Notes under the pieces: generated by a model
Seen by the model: the letters and a program-made list of their open reading frames with translations, nothing else
What the model was told of the DNA's origin: nothing
The model's database searches: none
Part shown: positions 26,161 through 36,255 of the stretch, in pieces
Layout: the number at the start of each line of letters is the position of its first letter
How positions within the stretch are numbered: the first letter of the stretch is position 1
NCBI GenBank assembly: GCA_029247315.1
Contig: JAQWLM010000017.1
Span: 13,273 to 77,272 of the forward strand
Source of the DNA: AAA164-E04 sp014239995
GTDB lineage: Bacteria; Verrucomicrobiota; Verrucomicrobiia; Limisphaerales; AAA164-E04
DNA: 64,000 nucleotides
Reading direction: 5' to 3'
Program-made: the position numbers and the translations under genes

Positions 26161-28974
26161 CTAATGCGCCTCCAGCCAATTGGCCCCCATGCCAATGTCC
26201 ACCTCAACGGGAACACTCAATGGAAGGGCCTCTACCATGAGGTCGCGCACCATGGATTTCACGGCAGTTTCCTCGTCCTCTCTGAGGTCAAAGACCAGTT
26301 CGTCATGCACTTGAAGCACCAGTCTGGTCTCCAGTTCCCGCTCCTGAAGCTGACTCCATATAGCCGACATGGCCAACTTGATCATATCCGCAGCGGATCC
26401 CTGGATGGGTGCATTGATCGCATTACGCTCTGCCATATTTCTTATGGTTCCATTGGCCGATTGAATATCAGGGAGATAGCGTCGCCTTCCAAGCAATGTC
26501 TCCACGTAACCCTTGGAACGCGCGCGTTCCAGGGTAAGTGCCATGTAATCCTTGATTAGAGGGAAGCTTTGAAAATATTCCTCAATGATTTCCGCAGCTT
26601 CCGCGCGAGATATCCTGAGCCGCTGGGACAAGCCAAAGGGGGAAATACCATACATGATCCCAAAATTAACCGTCTTGGCTCGCCGCCGCATTTCCCGGGT
26701 AACATCCGTGAGAGCTACCTTGTAAATACGGGCCGCAGTCGCAGCATGAACATCTTCACCTGCTTTGAATGCCATCGCCATGGAAGGATCGCCACTCATG
26801 GAAGCCATGATCCGTAACTCAATCTGGGAGTAGTCTGCCGACAACAGCGCATAACCTTCACCACGCGGGACAAACGCCCGGCGAATTTCTTGCCCCAGCT
26901 CCCTCCGGATGGGAATGTTCTGCAGGTTAGGATGCTGAGAACTCAAGCGCCCTGTCGCCGTTGCCGTCTGGTGAAACGTGGTATGGATACGGCCAGTCGG
27001 CTCAAAAATGCTTTGGGGAAGGGCTTCAGCATAGGTACTGCGGAGTTTGGTGACAATGCGGTATTCGAGGATCTTTTGAATAATTCCATGCTCACCAGCA
27101 AGGGACTGGAGCACATTTTCATTGGTGGCATACTGCCCTGTCTTGGTTTTCTTGGGTTTGTCGACAAGCTTGAGTTTGCCAAACAGGATTTCACCCAGCT
27201 GCTTGGGTGAACCAATATTGAACTCCTCACCAGCCATGGCATGAATACCTTGCTCAAGCGTCTGGATTTGTTCCAACAACTGGGCCGAAAATAGGCGCAT
27301 GGAATGGGTGTTCAGGCGTATGCCCTCCTGCTCCATTGAAGCCAATACGGGAAGAAGAGGCATCTCAAGCTCATGAAAAAGACGATCGAGATCCAGTTTC
27401 GCGATATCGGGCTCCAGAAGGCGGTAGAGCTGCCAAGTGATATCAGCATCCTCAGCGGCATAGGTGGTTAGTTTCTCAAGGGCTACGTCCTTCATGGAAC
27501 CCTGATCTCCACCCTTGGGACCAATCAGGGTTTCGATCGAAACAGGGCTATAACCCAGATAGGCCTCCGCCAGGTAATCCAGTCCATGCTTCTGGTCTGG
27601 TCGCATGAGACTATGGAGAATCATGGTATCGATGAAGGGGCCCTGAACCCTGAAACCATGCCAATGCAGGACGTTCAAGTCGTATTTCAGGTGATGCCCC
27701 ACCTTGGCAATCCGTGGGTTTTCCAGAAGAGGTGCCAATTTTGCCTGCACATAAGAACTGGAAAGACCATCCTCCCTGTTGAGAGGGATATAACAGGCTT
27801 TGCCGCCCTTGGCGCAAAGTGAGATCCCAAGGAGTTCAATACTCTTGGGGTCAAGCCCGGTGGTTTCGGTATCCATGCAGAACGCGGACTGCGCCATCAG
27901 CCGCTGAACCCAATCGTCCAACTCCGGCTCACTTTGAATGCAATCATAGGTGTGCGGCACATCAGAGAGGGTCTTTAACACGGCACCAGCACTGGAGACA
28001 GCCCCTGCTGGCAAGGGAACCGACTCGTTTCCTATCATCAAATCAAGTTCACCTTGCCCCGTGCCAGCATCCTTGCCCTTGAAACCTCTCCCCGCTTTGA
28101 ATGTCTCACCGAACAATCGCTTTCCAAGAGCGTTGAATTCCCATTCAACAATCAAAGGCTTGAGCCGAGCCTCATCCGGATCAACAAGTTCAAGCGACCA
28201 TTCATTCCAATTGATAGGAACCTGCAGGTTAATGGTTGCCAACTGCTTGGACAATAAAGCACTTTCACGGTGTGCGAGCAACTTTTCTCCCATTTTACCC
28301 TTAATTTCATCAGCATGGTCGAGAAGTTGTTCGACGGAGGCGTATTGCTTGATCAGTTTTTTAGCCGTCTTCTCCCCTATGCCCGGCACCCCCGGTATGT
28401 TGTCAGAGGCATCCCCCCAGAGCCCAAGAATGTCAATGACCTGCAACGGATGGTCCACCTGCCATCGCTGACAGGTTTCAGCCATACCCTCAATTTCCGG
28501 TGCACCTCCCTTGCGGCCGGGACGAAAGAGAAAAGTGTGCTCTGTCACCAATTGTGAAAAATCCTTATCAGGTGTCACCATGTAGGTTGTAAACCCATCG
28601 GTCTCGGCTTTCCTTGCCATGGTTCCAATAATGTCGTCCGCTTCAAAACCGTCCATGGCCAGGACCGGAATGTTCAGCGCCTCGCAGAGACGGTAAATAT
28701 TTGGAATCGCCTCGGCGAGTTCCTCAGGCATAGCTTCCCGCTGGGCCTTGTAGCTCGGAAAAACTCGATGACGCTCGGTAGGGGCAGCCGTATCAAGGGC
28801 TACGGCAAGATGCGTAGGATGATGCGTTTCCCTTAGTTCCAGAATCACATTCAAAAAACCATACATAGCCGAGGTATTCATGCCACTGGAGGTCCGGATT
28901 GGATTGGAAATAAAAGCAAAGTGCGCCCGATACAACAGCGCCATTCCATCCAGAAGAAACAAAGTCTTGCCCAT
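26161..28974 (-). CDS. polA: DNA polymerase I
   Basis: 937 aa with all three classical domains. The 5'-nuclease is at ~1-295 (LFLLDGMALLYRAHFAF, DGFEADDIIGTMARKAE, DNIPGVPGIGEKTAKKLI). The 3'-5' exonuclease at ~345-530 appears active: FCMDTETTGLDPKS with the Asp/Glu pair, KVGHHLKYDLNVL and YAAEDADITWQLY; many bacterial PolI proteins have lost these residues. Polymerase motifs are A (LLSADYSQIELRIMA), B (RRRAKTVNFGIMYGIS) and C (LQVHDELVFD). It functions in Okazaki primer removal and repair synthesis. Divergent from the deacetylase-CehA gene with 129 nt between starts. Confidence 0.97.
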   Translation of the reverse strand: MGKTLFLLDGMALLYRAHFAFISNPIRTSSGMNTSAMYGFLNVILELRETHHPTHLAVALDTAAPTERHRVFPSYKAQREAMPEELAEAIPNIYRLCEALNIPVLAMDGFEADDIIGTMARKAETDGFTTYMVTPDKDFSQLVTEHTFLFRPGRKGGAPEIEGMAETCQRWQVDHPLQVIDILGLWGDASDNIPGVPGIGEKTAKKLIKQYASVEQLLDHADEIKGKMGEKLLAHRESALLSKQLATINLQVPINWNEWSLELVDPDEARLKPLIVEWEFNALGKRLFGETFKAGRGFKGKDAGTGQGELDLMIGNESVPLPAGAVSSAGAVLKTLSDVPHTYDCIQSEPELDDWVQRLMAQSAFCMDTETTGLDPKSIELLGISLCAKGGKACYIPLNREDGLSSSYVQAKLAPLLENPRIAKVGHHLKYDLNVLHWHGFRVQGPFIDTMILHSLMRPDQKHGLDYLAEAYLGYSPVSIETLIGPKGGDQGSMKDVALEKLTTYAAEDADITWQLYRLLEPDIAKLDLDRLFHELEMPLLPVLASMEQEGIRLNTHSMRLFSAQLLEQIQTLEQGIHAMAGEEFNIGSPKQLGEILFGKLKLVDKPKKTKTGQYATNENVLQSLAGEHGIIQKILEYRIVTKLRSTYAEALPQSIFEPTGRIHTTFHQTATATGRLSSQHPNLQNIPIRRELGQEIRRAFVPRGEGYALLSADYSQIELRIMASMSGDPSMAMAFKAGEDVHAATAARIYKVALTDVTREMRRRAKTVNFGIMYGISPFGLSQRLRISRAEAAEIIEEYFQSFPLIKDYMALTLERARSKGYVETLLGRRRYLPDIQSANGTIRNMAERNAINAPIQGSAADMIKLAMSAIWSQLQERELETRLVLQVHDELVFDLREDEETAVKSMVRDLMVEALPLSVPVEVDIGMGANWLEAH

Positions 28975-29103
28975 GCCTCAAGGTTTTAACGCCGCAGCAA
29001 AGGCACGTCACGCTTTAAGCCCTCAATCTGGCCCTGATTTCCCAAGCTTCCTACTGCGGATTCGACATGGTCATCCATTGTCCGCTTTGTTAATACTGTA
29101 AGC

Positions 29104-31518
29104 ATGTATATCTCAGGAGCGATCAGTAGACAGAAAAGACAATGCTTCGGCCTGTTCATGGTCCTGACATGTGCGACTACCCTCCTTGGAAATCCCCAGA
29201 CAGCAGGATCAACAAAACGGATTGTGTTGACGTTTGATGACTCCAAAGCCTCACATTATTCCACAGTCCGCCCCATCCTTCGAAAGCATGGTTTTGGTGC
29301 GACCTTTTTCATCACCGAGGGCTTCACTTTCAAAAGCAACAAGACAGATTACATGTCCTGGGAGGAGATTACAGAGCTACACAGGCAAGGTTTTGAAATT
29401 GGTAACCACACCAAAGATCACATCGGCATTTCTGCAGATACGCTGGGCATGGTTCGCCATCAGATTGAATACATCAACGAGCGCTGCCTGGAGCATGGCA
29501 TCCCGAGGCCGGTCAGTTTTGCCTATCCTGGAAACGCAATCCACCCAAATGGCCCTGACCTGCTTGATGCACTTGGTTTTACCTGGGCACGACGAGGCGG
29601 CGCTCCAGAGTTCCCTTACGAGGATGGCAGGGGTAATGCCTTTCTTCCCGGAAAGGACCACACCCGCTTGCTCCCCTCTGCCGGGGATGCACGCCCCCAC
29701 TGGACCATGGAGGATTTTAAAAGGGCACTCATGACCGCCAGGCAAGGAGGCATTCCCATCCTCCAGTTTCATGGTGTCCCTGACCAGGATCATCCATGGG
29801 TCTCCACACCACCCGAAATGTTTGAAGCTTACATGCAGCACCTCAAGGAAGAGAACTACATTGTCCTGGCCCTGAGGGATCTCGCTGACCTGGTAGACTC
29901 GACCCAGCAACCGCAGGATGCCTGGGCGATCATCAAAAAGCGCAAGGCGGCGCAGGAAGAGGCATATGTGAAGGCCATCGTGCTGGATGCGGATACCGAG
30001 AAACCTATTCCTGCGCGTGTTTACATCAAGGACCAGGAAGGCCAATCGTATTACCCCCGATCCATTTCCCATCTTGGATCCTCCGTGGATTATCGCAAGC
30101 AGAACTGGATCAATGAGGAGGCCACGGAGTACCACACGACCCTGTCTGCTGGAGCGTTTTCCGTACAACTTCCCAAAGGCCGCTACCAGTGGATTATTGA
30201 ACGCGGCAAGGAGTATCACGCCCTTGAACGGGAAGTCATGATCAGCGACCTCCAGTCGCGTTCCCTGGAGTTCAGGCTGAAGCGCTGGATCAACATGGCC
30301 GATCGAAACTGGTTTTCGGGAGACACCCATGTACACCGCTCCATGCAGGAACTACCCAACGTCATGCTGGCTGAGGATCTCAACGTCGCCTTCCCCCTCA
30401 ACCATTGGGTGACGCACGCCTATCAAGCACCAGTAAAGGGTGACAAAAACCTGAAAATCACGCAGCCCCCCACCTTGGTGAAAGTAGATGACTTGCACGT
30501 GATCCACCCACTGAATACCGAATATGAGATTTTCAGCGTGGATGGCCGGAGTCACACCCTGGGTGCAGTCTTTCTACTGGGTCATTCCAAGCCTTTTGAG
30601 AGAGGTGCTCCCCCTATGCAGGAAATTGCAAGGGAAGCACATGCACAGGGAGCTCTGATCGACCTGGACAAGCATGACTGGCCTTGGTCCATGGCGCTGA
30701 TACCAGTCATGGAGGTCGACCTCTTTGAACTTTCCAACAATCACCTGTGGCGCACTGAATTTGGTTTTTCAAAGTGGAGCACCCCAGCCCCCTCTTTTAT
30801 GGAACTACCCCAGAATGGCCAAGCCGGGAATGAAAAGGATTGGATGCTCTATGGTTTCCAGAATTACTATACCCTCCTGAACTGCGGTTTCAACCTACGC
30901 CCCACCGCAGGAACAGCCAGTGGTGTGCACCCGGTGCCTCTCGGGTTTGGCAGGGTGTATGTGCACCTCGAAAAGGGTTTCTCCTATGACCAATGGTTCA
31001 AGGGGCTGGATATCGGCCGCAGTTTTGTCACGACAGGTCCCATGCTCTTTGCCAAGGTGGATACGCAGTTACCCGGATTTCATTTCCTCAAGGTAAATCA
31101 GAACCATCAGGCCGACATCGCCGGGGAGATTCTCTGGGATCACCCCATTGAAAGCCTCGAGATCATTGTCAATGGCAAGGTCCAAAGACGCATTGAAGGC
31201 AATCAAGAGTCCACAGAACCCGGAATCTGGCGCACCTCCTTCAGCGTGAAGGTTCCCATCAGAAACTCCTCATGGATAGCCCTGCGCTGCTTCGGAGAAG
31301 CTTCTCCAGGGAGAACACGCTTTGCACATACAGCACCCTGGCATTTCCGTGTTCCCGGCGCACCCCTGAGGCCTTCGATGGAGGAAATTGATTTTCTCAT
31401 TCACCGCGTGCTGGCACAAATAGAGCGCAGCCGGGATACCCTCTCTGCAGAAGCCATCGCCGAGTATCAGGAGGCTCTGCGCCATTACAGGGACATCAAA
31501 GCGCGATGGATGCAATAA
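29104..31518 (+). CDS. polysaccharide deacetylase fused to CehA/McbA-type metallohydrolase
   Basis: 804 aa with an N-terminal hydrophobic export signal (CFGLFMVLTCATTLLG). Residues ~38-280 are a NodB-like polysaccharide deacetylase: IVLTFDD with the metal Asp pair 45-46, and GNHTKDH with His102 and His106, then SFAYPGNAIHPNGPDLLDALG and ILQFHGVPDQDHPW. A linker domain (~295-395) resembles a carboxypeptidase-regulatory-type beta sandwich (AIVLDADTEKPIPARVYIKD). Residues ~400-800 are CehA/McbA-like (PHP-type): NWFSGDTHVHRSMQE, GALIDLDKHDWPW, NCGFNLRPTAGTASG, GRVYVHLEKGFSYDQWFKGL. Both parts are hydrolases, which suggests exported glycan processing; substrates are unknown. It ends 3 nt from a convergent sulfatase. 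Confidence 0.85.
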   Translation: MYISGAISRQKRQCFGLFMVLTCATTLLGNPQTAGSTKRIVLTFDDSKASHYSTVRPILRKHGFGATFFITEGFTFKSNKTDYMSWEEITELHRQGFEIGNHTKDHIGISADTLGMVRHQIEYINERCLEHGIPRPVSFAYPGNAIHPNGPDLLDALGFTWARRGGAPEFPYEDGRGNAFLPGKDHTRLLPSAGDARPHWTMEDFKRALMTARQGGIPILQFHGVPDQDHPWVSTPPEMFEAYMQHLKEENYIVLALRDLADLVDSTQQPQDAWAIIKKRKAAQEEAYVKAIVLDADTEKPIPARVYIKDQEGQSYYPRSISHLGSSVDYRKQNWINEEATEYHTTLSAGAFSVQLPKGRYQWIIERGKEYHALEREVMISDLQSRSLEFRLKRWINMADRNWFSGDTHVHRSMQELPNVMLAEDLNVAFPLNHWVTHAYQAPVKGDKNLKITQPPTLVKVDDLHVIHPLNTEYEIFSVDGRSHTLGAVFLLGHSKPFERGAPPMQEIAREAHAQGALIDLDKHDWPWSMALIPVMEVDLFELSNNHLWRTEFGFSKWSTPAPSFMELPQNGQAGNEKDWMLYGFQNYYTLLNCGFNLRPTAGTASGVHPVPLGFGRVYVHLEKGFSYDQWFKGLDIGRSFVTTGPMLFAKVDTQLPGFHFLKVNQNHQADIAGEILWDHPIESLEIIVNGKVQRRIEGNQESTEPGIWRTSFSVKVPIRNSSWIALRCFGEASPGRTRFAHTAPWHFRVPGAPLRPSMEEIDFLIHRVLAQIERSRDTLSAEAIAEYQEALRHYRDIKARWMQ

Positions 31519-31521
31519 ACA

Positions 31522-33138
31522 TCATTGACCCAATGCAGTGGCATTGATTTCCAACTCCATGCGCTTCCAGGATCGGGCAAGGGCTCGAACCTTTGAAGGA
31601 TGGCGCCTGGCAAGATCTCTGGTTTCATTCGGATCACTGCCAAGATCAAATAACTCCCATTCGGATCCTTTAGTGGCGACCAGTTTCCAGTCACCATCCC
31701 TCAGGGCGCGATTGCCTTCATGAAGCCACCACAGGGGCCTCGGCCTTTCAAGCAATCGCGAGGGATCCGTAATGACCGGCATCAAATTGATGCCAGGTAA
31801 AGGTGGAGAAGCAAGCCCGGGCACCGGCGTCAGGTGATGATGATCACCACTCAATGCCAGCAGTGTGGGAACCATGTCAACGACATGGGCCACCTGATTG
31901 ACAAGCGTTCCTCGCCCCATGATTCCCTGGGGCCAGTGCATGATGCAGGAAGTGTGTATCCCTCCCTCATGCACCCATGTCTTGTGCTTGCGAAAAGGAG
32001 TGTTGGCCACCGTGGACCAACCGGGGCCGAGACAGAGGTAGGTTTCCGCCGAACCCGGCATCGCCTCGGGATGATGGCCGTCGTCACGTACCATGATCTC
32101 AGCACTTGCACCATTATCAGACAAAAAAACAATCAAGGTATTGTCCCAGGCATCCATGTCCTTCAACTGCTGGAGGACACGACCAATTGCCTGATCCATA
32201 CGATCCACCATGGCAGCGTGCAGGGCCATCTTGGAGGCTTGAAACCTTTTTTGTTGAAGAGAAAGTTCTCCCCATGGAATGGCCCGGTTCACTTCCCCCC
32301 CCCCCAGCACCTTCAATGCCTCGGGAAAGTGATACGGGGGACCTGTCAGTGGTTCAACGTTCGACAATGGAGGAAAGCTCAGGCCAAGGGACTGCAGGCG
32401 AACCCACCGTTCGCGACGCATCTCGTCCCAGCCCCTGTCATAGACCCCTCGATACTTTTCAATATCACTGGGGAGGGCATGCAGTGGAAAATGCGGAGCG
32501 GTGAAGGCTAGATAGTGAAAGAAAGGTATGCTGGCATGATGCATGGCATGCTTCTTGAGACAGGCGACTGCATGCTCAGCAATGGCGTTTGTCCCGTAAT
32601 AATCGGAGCCAGGTAAAACGGGGGGCAGTTTTTCATCATTGAGCCAATGCGTTTGAGGATTGAAAAATCTTCCCTGATCCTTGAGATAATAGGAGAGGTC
32701 AAAACCATTCTGAATAGGCATGCCATCCAGATGCCATTTACCGGAGTGATAGGCCCGGTAGCCACGGGCCTTCAGCATGGAGGAAAGCAAGGGAGCCCAG
32801 TCGGGCCTTTGACCCGCTCCACCACTGGCAACACCCGGCACCTTGTCCCGCCGTACCTGCTGCGCATAGAAACCGGTCAAAAGAGATGCACGCGTTGGCC
32901 AGCATCGCGCGGTGTTATAAAAACGCGTAAAACGCAACCCGTTGGAGGCTAATTGATCCAGATTCGGTGTCTGAATTTCACCTCCGAAACACCCGAGATC
33001 CGAGAATCCAAGGTCATCGGCGAGGATGAGAAGCATATTGGGTGCTGTGGAGGCACCCATGACCATGGTCCCCCCCATCAACAAGGCAAGGATGCCGTGC
33101 CGAACGAAATTTCCAAGGCTTGTCATGCAGGTCATCAT
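31522..33138 (-). CDS. secreted arylsulfatase, CWPTR-type FGly motif
   Basis: 538 aa with a signal peptide (VRHGILALLMGGTMVMGAS). The sulfatase core begins APNMLLILADDLGFSDLGCFG. The FGly motif is C79-W-P-T-R83 followed by ASLLTG, the variant typical of the S1_4 arylsulfatase group. GKWHLDG, FHYLAFTAPHFPLHA, VFLSDNGASAE and FRKHKTWVHEGGIHT complete the active site. The ATG overlaps the uvrA stop by 4 nt, so it is probably translated from the uvrA message although the two functions are unrelated. A second in-frame ATG lies four codons in. Confidence 0.92.
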   Translation of the reverse strand: MMTCMTSLGNFVRHGILALLMGGTMVMGASTAPNMLLILADDLGFSDLGCFGGEIQTPNLDQLASNGLRFTRFYNTARCWPTRASLLTGFYAQQVRRDKVPGVASGGAGQRPDWAPLLSSMLKARGYRAYHSGKWHLDGMPIQNGFDLSYYLKDQGRFFNPQTHWLNDEKLPPVLPGSDYYGTNAIAEHAVACLKKHAMHHASIPFFHYLAFTAPHFPLHALPSDIEKYRGVYDRGWDEMRRERWVRLQSLGLSFPPLSNVEPLTGPPYHFPEALKVLGGGEVNRAIPWGELSLQQKRFQASKMALHAAMVDRMDQAIGRVLQQLKDMDAWDNTLIVFLSDNGASAEIMVRDDGHHPEAMPGSAETYLCLGPGWSTVANTPFRKHKTWVHEGGIHTSCIMHWPQGIMGRGTLVNQVAHVVDMVPTLLALSGDHHHLTPVPGLASPPLPGINLMPVITDPSRLLERPRPLWWLHEGNRALRDGDWKLVATKGSEWELFDLGSDPNETRDLARRHPSKVRALARSWKRMELEINATALGQ

Positions 33139-36107
33139 GATAGGTGAGGAAGATCGGCACGGCTGTCGTCTCCCTCAGCAGGCACTTTCAGCACCTGACG
33201 CAAGTGTAAAGCCGTGTGACTTGCCTCCACAAGAGAGATGTCCTCAGGCGTTCCTTCAGCAACAACCTCTCCTCCCCCTGAGCCTCCCTCCGGACCAAGG
33301 TCGATCACCCAGTCGGCTGTCTTTATCACATCCAGGTTATGCTCAATGATCACCAATGTGCTACCGGCATGGCGCAGGCGATTCATGACGGTGAGCAGGG
33401 TGGCAACATCATGGAAATGCAAACCCGTGGTGGGTTCGTCAAAAATGTAAAGGGTTCTTCCGGATGAACGGCGGGCAAGTTCGGATGCCAACTTGACTCG
33501 CTGGGCTTCACCACCACTCAGTGTGGTGGCTGATTGCCCCAGTTTGAGGTAACCAAGCCCCACTTCCGCCAAGGTCAAGCAGGGTTCGCAAATTTTCGGA
33601 ACCGCCCGAAAAAATGCAGCCGCTTCGTCAATGTTCATATCAAGCACATCGGCAATCGTGCGTCCCTTGTAATTGATCTCGAGAGTTTCCCGATTATATC
33701 GCTTACCGAGACAGGCCTCACACGTCACGTAGACTGAAGGTAAAAAATGCATCTCTATCTTGATCAATCCATCTCCCTGGCATTTTTCACAGCGCCCACC
33801 CTTGACATTGAAGCTGAAACGGTTCGATTCATAGCCCCTGACCCTGGAAGATGGTAGACGCGCAAAAAGATCACGAATCTGATTGAAAATGCCCGTGTAA
33901 GTAGCTGGGTTACTTCGAGGGGTTCGACCAATGGGGCTTTGATCCATGACAATGATCTTTGAAAATTTTTCATCACCGTAGATGGCTTGATGTTTGCCTG
34001 GCCGTGCCTTGGCTCCATACCATTTTCGCATCAGGCTTTTTCTGAGAATGTCATCGATAAGCGTGCTTTTACCTGAGCCGCTGACGCCCGTCACACAGGT
34101 CATCAGTCCCAGAGGAATACGGACATCGATATCCTTCAAATTGTTTTCAGCCGCTCCCTTGATGGTCAGCCACCCCTTGTCTGGTGTAGGGGCGATTCGA
34201 TGTGCAGGTACATCGATGGAATAGGTTCCCGAGAGGTATTTACCGGTGTATGAGGCTTTGGATTCAATGATATCCTTGAGCGTTCCTTGGGCGACAATCT
34301 CGCCGCCATGGATACCAGCACCCGGTCCCATATCAACAACAAAGTCCGCACGTCGAATGGTGTCTTCATCATGTTCCACGACAAGCACCGAATTTCCAAG
34401 ATCACGCAGCCTGATCAATGTTTCCAGCAGACGATCATTGTCACGCTGGTGCAGGCCAATACTCGGTTCATCAAGGATGTAGAGTACCCCAACCAGGCCG
34501 CCACCTATCTGTGTGGCCAGACGAATGCGCTGGGCTTCACCGCCACTGAGGGTTCCACTCTCGCGGTCGAGGCTCAAATAACCCAGCCCAACTTCTGAGA
34601 GAAACTTAAGTCGAGAAAGGATCTCACGCACCAGGTCACCAGCCACCTGGGTTTGAAAGGCGTCCAGGGTCAAGCCATCAAAGAAACGACGGGCTTGATC
34701 AATGGTGAGATGGCAGACATCCATGATGGAAAAACCGGGGATCTTCTGAAAAACAAGTTTCTTGAGCCCCATAGGCCGAATGAGATCAAGATCACCCAGC
34801 GTCGCTGCCAGGACCTCGGGTCGGAGTCGAAGCCCCTGACAGGCCTCGCATGCAACAGGACTCATGAACCCCTTGAGGCGGTTTCGTGAAGTCTCACTTT
34901 CACTCTCTTCGAATTGACGCTCCATTGAGGGAATCACGCCCTCAAATGTGCGACTGGATACACGACGTGAGCCCATTTTACCTGTGTGGAAGTCAATGAG
35001 TTCGTCTCCGGAACCATATAACAGAGCCTCATGGAAAGACGGTTTCAGGTTTTTATAAGGTGCCTCCATGCTCTGGTGATAGTGAGCCGCCAGGTCCTTG
35101 AGCATACCAAGGTGAACCGCAATCTGGGATTTCGGCACTTTGTGCCAGGATGCGACAGCTCCATCTTCAAGCGATTTCTTTCGATCTGGAATAATGAGAT
35201 CAAGGTCAAATTCCATTTGCTGCCCCAATCCGTGACATGACTCACAGGCGCCGCAGAGGGAATTGAAGGAAAAATGCTTGGCCTCAAGCCGCTCGAAAGT
35301 CTTTCCGGTCTCAGGACTGTAAAGGCGATTGGAGCGCGTCCATTCCTCCCAGATTTCAGCATCGCGATCTTCTGGCTTCTGGCAAAGAATCAGCAGGACA
35401 CCCTCTCCCCATCGAAGAGCTGTTTCCACGGAGTCTGCCAGACGTATCCGGACCTTGTCCTGAACCAGCAAGCGATCTACGACCACATCCAGTTTGGATC
35501 CCTGGGAGGTAGTTCGACTCAGAACTTCCTGGGGCATGGCGCCCATTTCATAAAAATCGCCATCAATACGGGCCCTCACGAAGCCTTCACGCGCCAGACG
35601 ATCGACAACTTTCTCCAAGCTCTCATCCCCATGGCAGGCGATGGGGGACAGCAGCATGACACGCGTACGCTCAGGCAGACACATCACCTCATCCACAATG
35701 TCGGAGGTCGTTTGCTGAGAAATGGGCTGAAAGGTTTCCGGGCAATGGGGTTGAGCCACGTTGGAAAACAACAAACGAAGGTAGTCGTATATTTCGGTGG
35801 TTGTTGCTATGATGGATCTTGGGTTGGCAGCAGAACCTCGCTGTTCGATGGCAATAGCCGGAGAGAGCCCCTCGATATAATCCACATTGGGCTGTTGCAT
35901 CTTATCCAGAAACTGGCGTGCGTAGGATGAAAGCGACTCGACATACTTGCGTCGCCCCTCGGCAAAGATGGTATCGAATGCGAGGGACGATTTACCGGAG
36001 CCACTCAAACCGGTAAAAACCACCAAACGGTTCCTTGGAATGTTCAATGAGACATTCTTGAGATTGTGCTCCTTGGCACCACCAATACGTATCCATTCCT
36101 GCCCCAT
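33135..36107 (-). CDS. uvrA: excinuclease ABC subunit A
   Basis: 990 aa, slightly longer than the ~940 aa norm. It is the damage-recognition ATPase of nucleotide excision repair. There are two ABC modules: Walker A GLSGSGKSSLAFDTIFAEGRR (in pieces, N-terminal) with LSGGEAQRIRLATQIGGGL and LDEPSIGLHQRDN, and GVSGSGKSTLIDDIL (C-terminal) with LSGGEAQRVKLASEL and FDEPTTGLHF. Zinc modules are visible at CGACESCHGLG paired with CEACQG, and CEKCQGDG paired with CEACLG. mfd, which recruits UvrA, lies elsewhere in this window. A sulfatase gene overlaps its 3' end. Confidence 0.97.
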   Translation of the reverse strand: MGQEWIRIGGAKEHNLKNVSLNIPRNRLVVFTGLSGSGKSSLAFDTIFAEGRRKYVESLSSYARQFLDKMQQPNVDYIEGLSPAIAIEQRGSAANPRSIIATTTEIYDYLRLLFSNVAQPHCPETFQPISQQTTSDIVDEVMCLPERTRVMLLSPIACHGDESLEKVVDRLAREGFVRARIDGDFYEMGAMPQEVLSRTTSQGSKLDVVVDRLLVQDKVRIRLADSVETALRWGEGVLLILCQKPEDRDAEIWEEWTRSNRLYSPETGKTFERLEAKHFSFNSLCGACESCHGLGQQMEFDLDLIIPDRKKSLEDGAVASWHKVPKSQIAVHLGMLKDLAAHYHQSMEAPYKNLKPSFHEALLYGSGDELIDFHTGKMGSRRVSSRTFEGVIPSMERQFEESESETSRNRLKGFMSPVACEACQGLRLRPEVLAATLGDLDLIRPMGLKKLVFQKIPGFSIMDVCHLTIDQARRFFDGLTLDAFQTQVAGDLVREILSRLKFLSEVGLGYLSLDRESGTLSGGEAQRIRLATQIGGGLVGVLYILDEPSIGLHQRDNDRLLETLIRLRDLGNSVLVVEHDEDTIRRADFVVDMGPGAGIHGGEIVAQGTLKDIIESKASYTGKYLSGTYSIDVPAHRIAPTPDKGWLTIKGAAENNLKDIDVRIPLGLMTCVTGVSGSGKSTLIDDILRKSLMRKWYGAKARPGKHQAIYGDEKFSKIIVMDQSPIGRTPRSNPATYTGIFNQIRDLFARLPSSRVRGYESNRFSFNVKGGRCEKCQGDGLIKIEMHFLPSVYVTCEACLGKRYNRETLEINYKGRTIADVLDMNIDEAAAFFRAVPKICEPCLTLAEVGLGYLKLGQSATTLSGGEAQRVKLASELARRSSGRTLYIFDEPTTGLHFHDVATLLTVMNRLRHAGSTLVIIEHNLDVIKTADWVIDLGPEGGSGGGEVVAEGTPEDISLVEASHTALHLRQVLKVPAEGDDSRADLPHLS

Positions 36108-36255
36108 AACCTTAATGAACGCTCATTCGAAGTTGATCCATGGTAGCCTTGGAAGCCGTGTTCCGCAAGGCACTGTATAACTCATCACCGAGCATGTGAG
36201 TTTACCCATCCATGTTGCGAATCATACAAAGAAAATTCCGGCGTGCAGGCATCGT

